Of a DNA stretch of 9,594 nt, positions 1 to 6,562 are shown in pieces. The notes beneath the pieces are model-generated. The model was not told where the DNA came from. It ran no database searches and was given only the letters and a program-made list of their open reading frames with translations. Source of the stretch: Chitinophagaceae bacterium. GTDB taxonomy: Bacteria > Bacteroidota > Bacteroidia > Chitinophagales > Chitinophagaceae. A program made the position numbers and the translations under genes. Each line of letters opens with the position of its first letter. Position 1 is the stretch's first letter. The stretch spans positions 1 to 9,594 of the forward strand of contig CANKNL010000098.1 in NCBI GenBank assembly GCA_947483345.1, written 5' to 3'.

Positions 1-592
1 AGTTCTTATACCACACAGGGGTATTACCTCCAGGATTTGAAGACAATTGAAAACCCGGTAATGGCGAACCATTAGCAAAGAAAGAAAAGGAAGAACAATT
101 TATTGGGTAGCCATCACTCACATTCATTACCGTTAAATCCAGCCTCGGCTGCTCAGATTCAAGATGCCCGGGGTCCTGAAATACAACGGCATAATTATAA
201 ATAAGATTGTAGGTATTGGCATTAGCAGGAATCGTAAAATCATAAGATACACCCTCTGCTTCACGGCCAGCCGAATTATTGCCAAGCCTTATCGAATGAC
301 CACTACCGTTAGGACAGTTTTGTGGAAAATTGCCATATGGATCTAAGCCGGCCCCAGGGTTTGATGAGTACATGGTATGCCTGTTTTGAACAGGACCGCC
401 TGAATTAGTAAAAGTGATTACATTAACGTTATCAACCGAGGCAACAGAACCGGTATAACAGGTCCATCCGCTAAAATTGCCATTCTCAAAATCAATGTTT
501 GGCGGACAGTTTTGAGCAAGTGATGACAAACTTAGCGAACATACCAATATACCAGTAAAAAATAACAAAAATATGTAGCGGTTTATAGCCAT
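1..592 (-). CDS. Secreted surface protein, N-terminal part (runs off the left edge)
   Basis: Reading the minus strand from the ATG at 592-590 gives 197 uninterrupted codons to the window edge, so this is the N-terminal part of a longer protein. Residues 1 to about 26 form a signal peptide: Arg5, a hydrophobic stretch rich in Ile, Leu and Phe, then a Ser/Leu/Ala-rich end before NCPPNIDF. The mature part begins with IDFENGNFSGWTCYTG and goes on with HTMYSSNPGAGLDPYG, CPNGSGHSIRLG and, later, NYAVVFQDPGH. It is rich in Asn, Gly, Ser and aromatic residues, as expected of an extracellular beta-sandwich. From memory, a module of this kind starts many large Chitinophagaceae proteins that continue with PKD-like repeats and a gliding-motility or type IX secretion C-terminal domain. 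That end lies outside the window, so export by type IX secretion is inference. No Shine-Dalgarno sequence precedes the start. Function unknown; possibly adhesion or carbohydrate binding. Confidence 0.85.
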   Translation of the reverse strand, partial: MAINRYIFLLFFTGILVCSLSLSSLAQNCPPNIDFENGNFSGWTCYTGSVASVDNVNVITFTNSGGPVQNRHTMYSSNPGAGLDPYGNFPQNCPNGSGHSIRLGNNSAGREAEGVSYDFTIPANANTYNLIYNYAVVFQDPGHLESEQPRLDLTVMNVSDGYPINCSSFSFFANGSPLPGFQLSSNPGGNTPVWYKN

Positions 593-793
593 ATTAATTT
601 AATCAAAATCTAAAATTTAGAAGGGGGGATTTTAAAGTTAAAACTATTTTTTGACTTTACTAACTAAACCAGCGATAATGCTAAAGCTCCTTTTGTGACA
701 TTAGTATGGCTGTAAATTTTCAAAAAAACGACTTCGTTATTGATATTAACGTATTTTATTAGCAAATGGTTGTCATTTAACAATTCAAAAAAT

Positions 794-824
794 CTTGTTA
801 GCTATTTTTATTTATTTATCTTTA
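794..824 (+). promoter_or_regulatory. Candidate prfB promoter (Bacteroidota type)
   Basis: CTTG at 794-797 and TATCTTTA at 817-824 are separated by exactly 19 bases. This is close to the Bacteroidota consensus TTTG-N19-TAnnTTTG, with one mismatch in each element. The second element ends only 4 bases before the prfB ATG, so transcription would start at or within a few bases of that ATG. AT-rich DNA gives such matches by chance, so this is a candidate only. Confidence 0.4.
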
Positions 825-828
825 CAAT

Positions 829-1918
829 ATGACATTAGAGCATCTTAAATCTATGAGGGACCGTGTGTTGGTCTTGGGGAGGTTTCTTTGACGTTGCAAA
901 CAGAGAAGCTAAAACATTAAATGATAAACAACTTTCACTTTCGCCTGGCTTTTGGGACGACAATGCCCGCGCAACAGCTATTTTAAAAGAAATTAAAGTA
1001 AATGAGTACTGGACTAATCTTTACTATTCAGTGGAAACTGGCGTAGAAGACTTTGCCATACTGTTTGAGTTTTGGAAAGCAGGCGAAACCAGCGAAGAAG
1101 AAGTTAAGGATGCTTATCATCTGGCCATAGAAAAAATTGAAGAAGCCGAATTTAAAAGTACGCTTAACGAACCTGAAGATCATTTACCTGCCGTTTTACA
1201 AATAAACAGTGGTGCCGGCGGAACCGAAAGCCAGGACTGGGCCGAAATGATAGCCCGTATGTATCGCATGTATGCCGAAAAACAGGGTTGGAAAGTAACG
1301 GAAATTGACTGGCAATGGGGTGATGGAGCAGGGATTAAAACCTGTACCTACGAATTTGAAGGCGATTTTGCGTATGGTTTTTTAAAGTCTGAAAATGGTG
1401 TTCATCGCCTGGTTAGAATCTCGCCTTTTGATAGTAATGCACGCAGACATACTTCCTTTGCATCTGTAAATGTATACCCATTGGTTGATGATACGATAAA
1501 AATTGATATTAATCCTGCAGATGTAAAAATGGAAACATCAAGAAGTGGTGGAGCAGGCGGACAAAACGTAAATAAAGTTGAAACTAAAGTACAGCTAACC
1601 CATTTACCAACTGGTATTGTAGTCGTTTGTCAGCAGGATAGAAGCCAGCTGGGCAATCGGGAATTGGCTATGCAAATGCTTAAAAGCCGTTTGTATGAAA
1701 TCGAATTACAAAAGCGTAATGCTTTAAAAGACGCCAGCAACAGCAAAAAGAAAAAAATAGAATGGGGAAGCCAAATACGGTCTTATGTTTTTCATCCATA
1801 CAAAATGATAAAAGATCACCGAACCGATCATGAAGTGGGTAATGTGGGGCCGGTTATGGACGGCGAACTGGATGGTTTTATAAAAGCCTATCTCATGAGT
1901 GAGAAAGATACTGACTAA
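829..1918 (+). CDS. prfB: Peptide chain release factor 2, made by +1 programmed frameshift
   Basis: RF2 recognises UGA and UAA stop codons in the ribosomal A site and triggers peptide release. The zero frame starts at ATG 829 and encodes MTLEHLKSMRDRVLVLGRFL before an in-frame TGA at 889-891. Slipping one base forward after CTT (886-888) resumes at GAC (890) and reads DVANREAKTLN onward to TAA at 1916-1918. The joined product has 362 residues, close to the 365 of E. coli RF2. In joined numbering, SPF at 198-200 is the stop-codon recognition motif that marks RF2 rather than RF1, and GGQ at 243-245 is the hydrolysis motif. SPGFWDD near the N-terminus and the RRHTSF stretch also fit the family. 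An ATG at 863 in the second frame would give an N-terminus (MCWSWGGFF) unlike RF2 and is not the start. The protein should regulate itself, since low RF2 lets the ribosome pause at the TGA and shift. It stands alone between a divergent gene and pruA. Confidence 0.96.
876..892 (+). promoter_or_regulatory. prfB +1 programmed frameshift site
   Basis: The site is GGGGAGG (876-882), TTT (883-885), the slippery codon CTT (886-888), the stop TGA (889-891) and C (892). This is the standard RF2 recoding layout: an internal Shine-Dalgarno-like sequence three bases before CTT TGA C. The poor TGAC termination context favours slippage. The GGAGG core can pair with the CCUCC anti-Shine-Dalgarno at the 16S rRNA 3' end. 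The reading frames on either side join perfectly into one RF2. Confidence 0.96.
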
Positions 1919-1920
1919 AT

Positions 1921-1954
1921 ACAGATTCACATGAATTTGATTTGAGTAATCTGT
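1921..1954 (+). repeat. Inverted repeat after prfB, possible weak terminator
   Basis: ACAGATT (1921-1927) and AATCTGT (1948-1954) are perfect 7-base complementary arms around a 20-base loop, starting 2 bases after the prfB stop. There is no T tract behind it and the stem is only moderately stable, so a role in ending transcription or protecting the 3' end is a guess. Confidence 0.3.
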
Positions 1955-2009
1955 GTAGTTTAAAGATCTGAAAACCCATGGTAAAATTCACATCGAATAG
2001 TATTAAATT

Positions 2010-2017
2010 TAACTTCG
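2010..2017 (+). promoter_or_regulatory. Possible -7 promoter element of pruA
   Basis: TAACTTCG matches TAnnTTTG at 7 of 8 positions (5 of the 6 defined bases) and is identical to the -7 element proposed for pyrB in this window. No good TTTG lies 19 bases upstream. The element would give a leader of roughly 28 bases before the ATG at 2050. Confidence 0.3.
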
Positions 2018-2049
2018 CATGATATTTCTAAATCAATAAAATCATCACT

Positions 2050-3684
2050 ATGCAATACGGAGATTTTTACTACCCTATGCCTATAAATGAGCCTGTGCTT
2101 AATTATGCACCCGGTTCTAAAGAAAAATTAGCCCTTAAAGCAGCTTTAAAAGAATTAAAAAGTTCAAAGATTGATGTACCCATGTATATCGGCAATGAAG
2201 AAGTACGAACCGGCAAAACAGTGGAAATTCGTCCGCCTCATGAACGCAAACACCTGTTGGGGCATTTTCATGTGGGAGAAGCTAAACATGTTACCAAAGC
2301 CATTAATGCGGCATTAAAAGTAAAAGATAAATGGGCCAATATGAGTTGGGAGAACAGGGCCAATATTTTTTTAAAAACTGCTGATTTGTTAGCAGGTAAA
2401 TACCGTGCTTATATTAATGGCACCACCATGCTTGCACAAAGTAAAAATTGTTTTCAGGCAGAGATTGATGCCGCCTGTGAGTTGATAGATTTTCTCCGCT
2501 TTAATGTTCATTTTTTAAGTGACATTTATCGCCAACAACCCATCAGCGGCCCCGGCATGAACAATCGGTTGGAATATCGGCCACTGGAAGGTTTCGTATT
2601 TGCATTAACGCCATTCAACTTTACCGCAATTGGGGGTAACCTGCCAACTTCTGCCGCCATGTGCGGCAATGTGGTGATCTGGAAATGCGCCAACACACAA
2701 GCGTACAGTGCACAAATGTTTATGCGCATTTTAAAAGAAGCCGGACTGCCCGATGGGGTTATTAACCTGGTCTTTATTGATGGTCCAACCATTGGCGAAG
2801 TGGTGTTTAATCACAAAGATTTTGCCGGCATTCATTTTACAGGCAGTACCGGGGTATTTAATAAGATGTGGGAAACCATTGGAAAAAATATGGGTATGTA
2901 CAGGTCTTATCCACGCATTGTTGGCGAAACCGGCGGTAAAGATTTTGTGATAGCCCATAAGAGTGCAGACCCTGATGTGGTAGTGGCTGCATTGGCAAGA
3001 GGCGCATTTGAATTTCAGGGACAAAAATGTTCAGCTGCCTCAAGGGCTTATATCCCATCCAATATGGCTGCTGAGGTTAAAAAGAAATTAGTGGAACAGG
3101 TAAAAACCATGAAAATGGGAACCGTAGAAGATTTTACCAATTTTGTGAATGCCGTAATTGATGAAAAAAGTTTTGATAAGCTAGAAGGTTATATTAAAGG
3201 AGCGAGGAAGAAAGGTAGTGGCGCTAAAATATGGGTAGGCGGTAAATGTGATAAAACAGATGGCTTTTTTATTGAACCCACTATTATTGAAGCAACGGAT
3301 CCGCACTATGTTACGATGTGCGAAGAATTATTTGGGCCTGTACTTACCGTTTATATTTATGATGAAAATAAATATGAGGCCACATTAAAATTGGTTGATG
3401 AGACATCTCCTTATGCATTAACTGGAGCCGTGATTGCTCAAGATCGTTTTGCGGTGGAACTGGCTACTAATAAATTACGTAACAGTGCGGGTAATTTTTA
3501 TATCAATGACAAACCTACCGGTGCCGTAGTTGGTCAGCAGCCATTCGGTGGCGCTAGAGGTAGTGGCACCAATGATAAGGCTGGTTCTATTCTGAATCTC
3601 TATCGTTGGTTAAGTGCACGTACCATTAAAGAAACTTTCAACGCGCCAACAGATTACCGGTATCCGTTTTTACTGGAAAAATAA
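2050..3684 (+). CDS. pruA: L-glutamate gamma-semialdehyde (1-pyrroline-5-carboxylate) dehydrogenase
   Basis: This NAD-dependent aldehyde dehydrogenase oxidises glutamate semialdehyde, the open form of pyrroline-5-carboxylate, to glutamate. It is the second step of proline breakdown in the cytoplasm. The 544-residue length fits the stand-alone P5C dehydrogenase subfamily, including its N-terminal extension (NEPVLNYAPGSKEK) and the later IRPPHERKHLLG. Visible motifs are LTPFNFTAIGGNLP in the cofactor fold, FTGSTG at 263-268, GETGGKDF with the general-base Glu293, FQGQKCSAASR with the catalytic Cys327, EELFGPVL, and PFGGARGSGTND at 498-509, typical of the C-terminal substrate loop. There is no proline dehydrogenase domain or putA-type fusion, so the first enzyme must lie elsewhere. 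A small CBM-HhH gene follows after 22 bases and is probably co-transcribed. No Shine-Dalgarno sequence precedes the start. Confidence 0.96.
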   Translation: MQYGDFYYPMPINEPVLNYAPGSKEKLALKAALKELKSSKIDVPMYIGNEEVRTGKTVEIRPPHERKHLLGHFHVGEAKHVTKAINAALKVKDKWANMSWENRANIFLKTADLLAGKYRAYINGTTMLAQSKNCFQAEIDAACELIDFLRFNVHFLSDIYRQQPISGPGMNNRLEYRPLEGFVFALTPFNFTAIGGNLPTSAAMCGNVVIWKCANTQAYSAQMFMRILKEAGLPDGVINLVFIDGPTIGEVVFNHKDFAGIHFTGSTGVFNKMWETIGKNMGMYRSYPRIVGETGGKDFVIAHKSADPDVVVAALARGAFEFQGQKCSAASRAYIPSNMAAEVKKKLVEQVKTMKMGTVEDFTNFVNAVIDEKSFDKLEGYIKGARKKGSGAKIWVGGKCDKTDGFFIEPTIIEATDPHYVTMCEELFGPVLTVYIYDENKYEATLKLVDETSPYALTGAVIAQDRFAVELATNKLRNSAGNFYINDKPTGAVVGQQPFGGARGSGTNDKAGSILNLYRWLSARTIKETFNAPTDYRYPFLLEK

Positions 3685-3706
3685 ATTAACCAAACATCAA
3701 TAGTAC

Positions 3707-4312
3707 ATGACTACAAAAATTATTTTTACATTGCCGGCCGCCGAAAATACTGGTGAAGCCGATTGTGTATTACTGGGTGAATTCAATAACTGGGATACAG
3801 CCGCAGGTATTGCCCTGCAAAAACAGGCTGATGGCTCTATGACAGCCGAAGTGGAACTGGTTGCAGGAAGCGATTATCAATACCGTTACCTGCTCAGCAA
3901 TGGCAGATGGGTGAATGATGATGGAGAAAAAATCATTTCAAACCTGTCGGGTTACCCTGTAGAAAATTGTATTGTACGGGTTAGGGCCTTTACCAAAAAA
4001 ACAAAAACAGTCAAAACCAAAACAAGTATAAACCCCAAATCGGTAATTGTAAAAGAGGATCTTACAAAAGTAGAAGGGATTGGGAAAAAGATAGAAGCAC
4101 TATTGTATAAAAATAAAATTTACAACTACCAGCAACTGTCAAAATCAACTATAAAAAAATTAAAGGCCATTCTGGAAACTGGTGGGCGTACATACTCTAT
4201 GCACGATCCGGGTAGTTGGCCAAAGCAGGCAAAACTGGCATCTAATGCCCAATGGAAGGAATTGGAAATATGGCAGAAACAATTAAAGGGTGGTCAATCA
4301 GGCAGGCTATAG
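3707..4312 (+). CDS. CBM48/AMPK-type glycogen-binding-like domain fused to helix-hairpin-helix domain
   Basis: Function unknown. Residues 1 to about 93 look like the early-set beta-sandwich of isoamylases and AMPK-beta glycogen-binding domains: GEFNNWD at 24-30, a YQYRYLL strand at 57-63 and GRWVNDD at 66-72. A basic linker rich in Thr and Lys (about 94-116) leads to DLTKVEGIGKKIEALL at 118-133, a helix-hairpin-helix of the kind that often contacts DNA or RNA. The tail continues with KLKAILETGG, HDPGSWPKQAKLA and a Trp/Lys-rich helix to residue 201. That tail resembles the HhH segment added to the ends of various Bacteroidota proteins (from memory). No signal peptide or membrane segment is visible, so the protein is probably cytoplasmic. 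There is no catalytic domain, so it is not an isoamylase. The gene sits 22 bases behind pruA. Carbohydrate binding and nucleic-acid binding are both inferred from fold resemblance only. Confidence 0.85.
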   Translation: MTTKIIFTLPAAENTGEADCVLLGEFNNWDTAAGIALQKQADGSMTAEVELVAGSDYQYRYLLSNGRWVNDDGEKIISNLSGYPVENCIVRVRAFTKKTKTVKTKTSINPKSVIVKEDLTKVEGIGKKIEALLYKNKIYNYQQLSKSTIKKLKAILETGGRTYSMHDPGSWPKQAKLASNAQWKELEIWQKQLKGGQSGRL

Positions 4313-4392
4313 ACTAAAATGAAAAGTGGCTGCCATAAGAGAACTTTTTTTATCGGCCAAGAACTGATAAATTCGCTTTACAAATATTTACT

Positions 4393-4902
4393 TTGAAAAC
4401 AATTTTAGATAAAGAACAATTACACCTGACCATATTAAGATTGGCACATCAGCTTTTGGAAAATAATATAAGTTTGGCGGATGTGGTTTTTATTGGTATC
4501 CAGCCACGCGGTGTTCAGGTAGGTTCCAAACTGATTGCAGCAATCGGGCAAATCGCTCCATTTGAAAAACTACAATACGGGATTTTAGATATCACTTTTT
4601 ATCGGGATGATGTTCGGGATGAACTGCATGTGGCCAATACCACGCATATCCCTTTCTCTATTGAAGGGAAAAAAGTGGTATTAATTGATGATGTACTTTA
4701 TACCGGACGAACCATTAGGGCAGCCTTGGATGCGATTCAGGATTTTGGAAGACCTCAGAAAGTGGAATTATGTGTGTTGGTTGACAGAAGATTTAACCGT
4801 GAACTTCCAATTCAGCCAGATTATTGCGGTAAAGCCATTGATTCTGTTATTTCTCAAAAAGTAAAAGTGGAATGGGATAAAGAGGCCGTGGTTTTATATT
4901 AA
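4393..4902 (+). CDS. pyrR: Pyrimidine regulator / uracil phosphoribosyltransferase PyrR, TTG start
   Basis: In well-studied bacteria PyrR senses UMP and PRPP and binds pyr mRNA leaders to cause attenuation; many PyrR proteins also convert uracil and PRPP to UMP. The 169 residues show the type I phosphoribosyltransferase fold: IGIQPRG at 34-40, the Arg-Asp-Asp region at 71-73, and the PRPP loop VVLIDDVLYTGRT at 95-107. The PyrR-typical segment DRRFNRELPIQPDYCGK follows at 131-147. The start is TTG at 4393: an in-frame TAA lies upstream at 4336 with no ATG or GTG between, and the conserved ILDKEQ segment begins at codon 4. The next gene is pyrB, 88 bases downstream, which supports a pyrimidine role. 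No classical PyrR-binding leader motif is visible before pyrR or pyrB, so whether it regulates by attenuation here is open. No Shine-Dalgarno sequence is present. Confidence 0.92.
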   Translation: MKTILDKEQLHLTILRLAHQLLENNISLADVVFIGIQPRGVQVGSKLIAAIGQIAPFEKLQYGILDITFYRDDVRDELHVANTTHIPFSIEGKKVVLIDDVLYTGRTIRAALDAIQDFGRPQKVELCVLVDRRFNRELPIQPDYCGKAIDSVISQKVKVEWDKEAVVLY

Positions 4903-4960
4903 GTCAAAATTTAAACGTATAACGAGCGTATTAATTCAAAAACTGGGTACTTTTTGACTT
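4901..4960 (+). repeat. 9-base inverted repeat spanning the pyrR-pyrB gap
   Basis: AAGTCAAAA (4901-4909) and TTTTGACTT (4952-4960) are perfect complementary arms with a 42-base loop. The left arm overlaps the pyrR stop codon and the right arm contains the TTTG of the proposed pyrB promoter. It could be an operator, an RNA stem that links pyrR and pyrB expression, or chance. Inside the loop, CGTATAA and CGTATTA recur 11 bases apart (4916 and 4927). Confidence 0.45.
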
Positions 4961-4983
4961 TTCGCTTCTTTCCCCTAACTTCG
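4953..4983 (+). promoter_or_regulatory. Candidate pyrB promoter (Bacteroidota type)
   Basis: TTTG at 4953-4956 and TAACTTCG at 4976-4983 are separated by exactly 19 bases, matching TTTG-N19-TAnnTTTG with one mismatch. The second element ends 7 bases before the pyrB ATG, so the leader would be a few bases at most. This is the best promoter match I see in the window. It implies that pyrB can be transcribed apart from pyrR. Confidence 0.6.
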
Positions 4984-4990
4984 CTCCTTA

Positions 4991-5923
4991 ATGCAACTAT
5001 CTACCAAACATTTATTGGGCATTAAAGATCTCACCAGAGAAGATATCTCTCTTATTTTATCAACCGCTACACAGTTTAAAGAAGTATTACAGCGTTCTGT
5101 AAAGAAAGTTCCATCCTTACGTGATGTAACCATCGTGAACCTGTTTTATGAAAACTCTACACGTACCAGAATATCTTTTGAATTGGCCGAAAAAAGGCTT
5201 GGTGCTGATACGATTAATTTTTCTGCATCAGCTTCGTCTGTAACAAAAGGAGAAACCTTGTTGGATACCGTGAATAATATTCTGAGTATGAAAGTGGATA
5301 TGGTGGTATTACGGCATAGTGCCAGTGGGGCACCTCACTTTTTAGCCAAACATATTCCTGCCGCCATTATCAATGCCGGTGACGGTATTAATGAACATCC
5401 CACACAGGCTTTGCTTGATGCACTATCTATACAGGAAAAATTGGGAAGCCTGGAAGGGAAAAAAATTGTTTTAGTCGGCGATATCATGCACTCAAGGGTG
5501 GCACTCAGTAATATTTATCTTTTAAATAAAATGGGCGCAGAGGTGATGGTTGCCGGTCCGCCTACACTTATACCTAAGTATATTAAAGAAGCTTTAAATG
5601 TAAAAGTTGAGTATGATATTAAAAAAGCATTGGCTTGGTGCGATGTGGCCAATGTACTTCGTATACAACTGGAAAGGCAAAATCAGGTACTTTTTTCTTC
5701 GCTTAGAGAATATAACTTAGCCTTTGGTATCAGTAAAAAATTACTCGATAGCTTAAAAAAAGAAATTGTAATTATGCATCCCGGGCCAATTAACAGGGGC
5801 GTTGAAATTGACAGTGATGTAGCAGACTGTAATCAATCTATCATTTTGCAACAGGTAGAAAATGGCGTGGCAGTAAGAATGGCTGCATTGTATTTGTTGG
5901 CCGGAAACAAGACTAATGGATAA
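4991..5923 (+). CDS. pyrB: Aspartate carbamoyltransferase catalytic subunit
   Basis: It joins carbamoyl phosphate and aspartate to form N-carbamoyl aspartate, the committed step of pyrimidine synthesis in the cytoplasm. The 310-residue length is normal for the catalytic chain. Visible motifs are STRTR at 56-60 (carbamoyl phosphate loop), the SVTKGET loop around Lys86, RHSASG at 108-113, HPTQ at 136-139, VGDIMHSRV around Arg169, and HPGPINRG at 263-270. No pyrI regulatory subunit gene is adjacent, and the form with RHSASGAPH resembles PyrB enzymes that work without PyrI (family knowledge). It follows pyrR by 88 bases and appears to have its own promoter. A 135-base gap separates it from coaD. 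The start is the ATG at 4991. The sequence before it is pyrimidine-rich and has no Shine-Dalgarno sequence. Confidence 0.97.
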   Translation: MQLSTKHLLGIKDLTREDISLILSTATQFKEVLQRSVKKVPSLRDVTIVNLFYENSTRTRISFELAEKRLGADTINFSASASSVTKGETLLDTVNNILSMKVDMVVLRHSASGAPHFLAKHIPAAIINAGDGINEHPTQALLDALSIQEKLGSLEGKKIVLVGDIMHSRVALSNIYLLNKMGAEVMVAGPPTLIPKYIKEALNVKVEYDIKKALAWCDVANVLRIQLERQNQVLFSSLREYNLAFGISKKLLDSLKKEIVIMHPGPINRGVEIDSDVADCNQSIILQQVENGVAVRMAALYLLAGNKTNG

Positions 5924-6058
5924 TTCATAAGTTCAACTAAAATAGTAATCGTATCTGTATATTAATATTTGTATTGGTGATCAAATAAGGCAGGTTTGTG
6001 CTGCTAAAAAATTATCAGTTATTGATTTATTTATAATCCATATTTTTATTTTTTATTA

Positions 6059-6535
6059 ATGAATAGAATTTGTTTATTCCCCGGCACTTTTGATCCCGTA
6101 ACATTGGGACATACAGATATTATTGACAGGGCACTACCATTGTTTGACAAATTGGTCATTGGTATTGGCCGTAACGCCAATAAAAAACCCATGTTCAGCG
6201 AAAAACAAAGGTTAAAATGGTTAAGAGAAATTTATAAGAATAATCCTAAAGTGGCCGTGTTGGCCTATGATGGACTTACAGTTGATTGCTGTAAGCAGGT
6301 AGGAGCCAACTTTATACTTCGGGGCATCAGGTACGTCAATGACTTTGAATATGAAAAAGCCATTGCAGACATGAACCGGAGCATTGATACAAACATTGAA
6401 ACCATATTCCTTACCTGCCTGCCTAAATTTACTTCCGTGGCATCAACTTTGGTTAGAGATGTGTTACACAATGGTGGCGATGTAACTCAATTTTTACCAG
6501 ATGTGGTCAAACAATCAATTAAAAAGAATAAATAA
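6059..6535 (+). CDS. coaD: Phosphopantetheine adenylyltransferase
   Basis: CoaD transfers AMP from ATP to 4'-phosphopantetheine, giving dephospho-CoA, the penultimate step of coenzyme A synthesis. The 158-residue length matches the bacterial family. GTFDPVTLGH at 9-18 contains the nucleotidyltransferase TxGH motif. KKPMFSEKQR at 42-51, LRGIRYVNDFEYE at 87-99 and the SVASTLVRD segment at 126-134 (equivalent to the ISSTxxR signature) complete the active site. The start is the ATG at 6059, in a T-rich context with no Shine-Dalgarno sequence. The hotdog thioesterase gene follows after 27 bases and is probably in the same transcript. Both products relate to CoA, but a functional link is inference. 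Confidence 0.97.
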   Translation: MNRICLFPGTFDPVTLGHTDIIDRALPLFDKLVIGIGRNANKKPMFSEKQRLKWLREIYKNNPKVAVLAYDGLTVDCCKQVGANFILRGIRYVNDFEYEKAIADMNRSIDTNIETIFLTCLPKFTSVASTLVRDVLHNGGDVTQFLPDVVKQSIKKNK

Positions 6536-6562
6536 TTTTTCTATTCAATATTGAAATAAAGA

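Noticed and set aside
164..346. Plus-strand open frame of 60 codons
   Set aside because: It is antisense to the secreted-protein gene, has no recognisable motifs and has a low-quality composition.
863..889. ATG at 863 as the prfB start
   Set aside because: It yields MCWSWGGFF, unlike any RF2 N-terminus. The ATG at 829 gives a proper RF2 start when joined at the frameshift site.
1724..1930. Minus-strand open frame over the 3' end of prfB
   Set aside because: It is antisense to the conserved C-terminus of RF2 and shows no domain; its hydrophobic look comes from reverse reading of Lys-rich codons.
2526..3058. Several open frames of 65-97 codons on both strands inside pruA
   Set aside because: They are overlapping shadows of a clearly coding aldehyde dehydrogenase gene.
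4321..4351. TGGCTGCCA followed by a T run as a terminator before pyrR
   Set aside because: The arms leave a one-base loop, and the T run is separated from them by 9 bases, so no normal hairpin forms.
4903..4990. Classical PyrR-type RNA attenuator in the pyrR-pyrB gap
   Set aside because: No sequence resembling the known PyrR-binding anti-antiterminator and no GC-rich terminator with a T run is visible.
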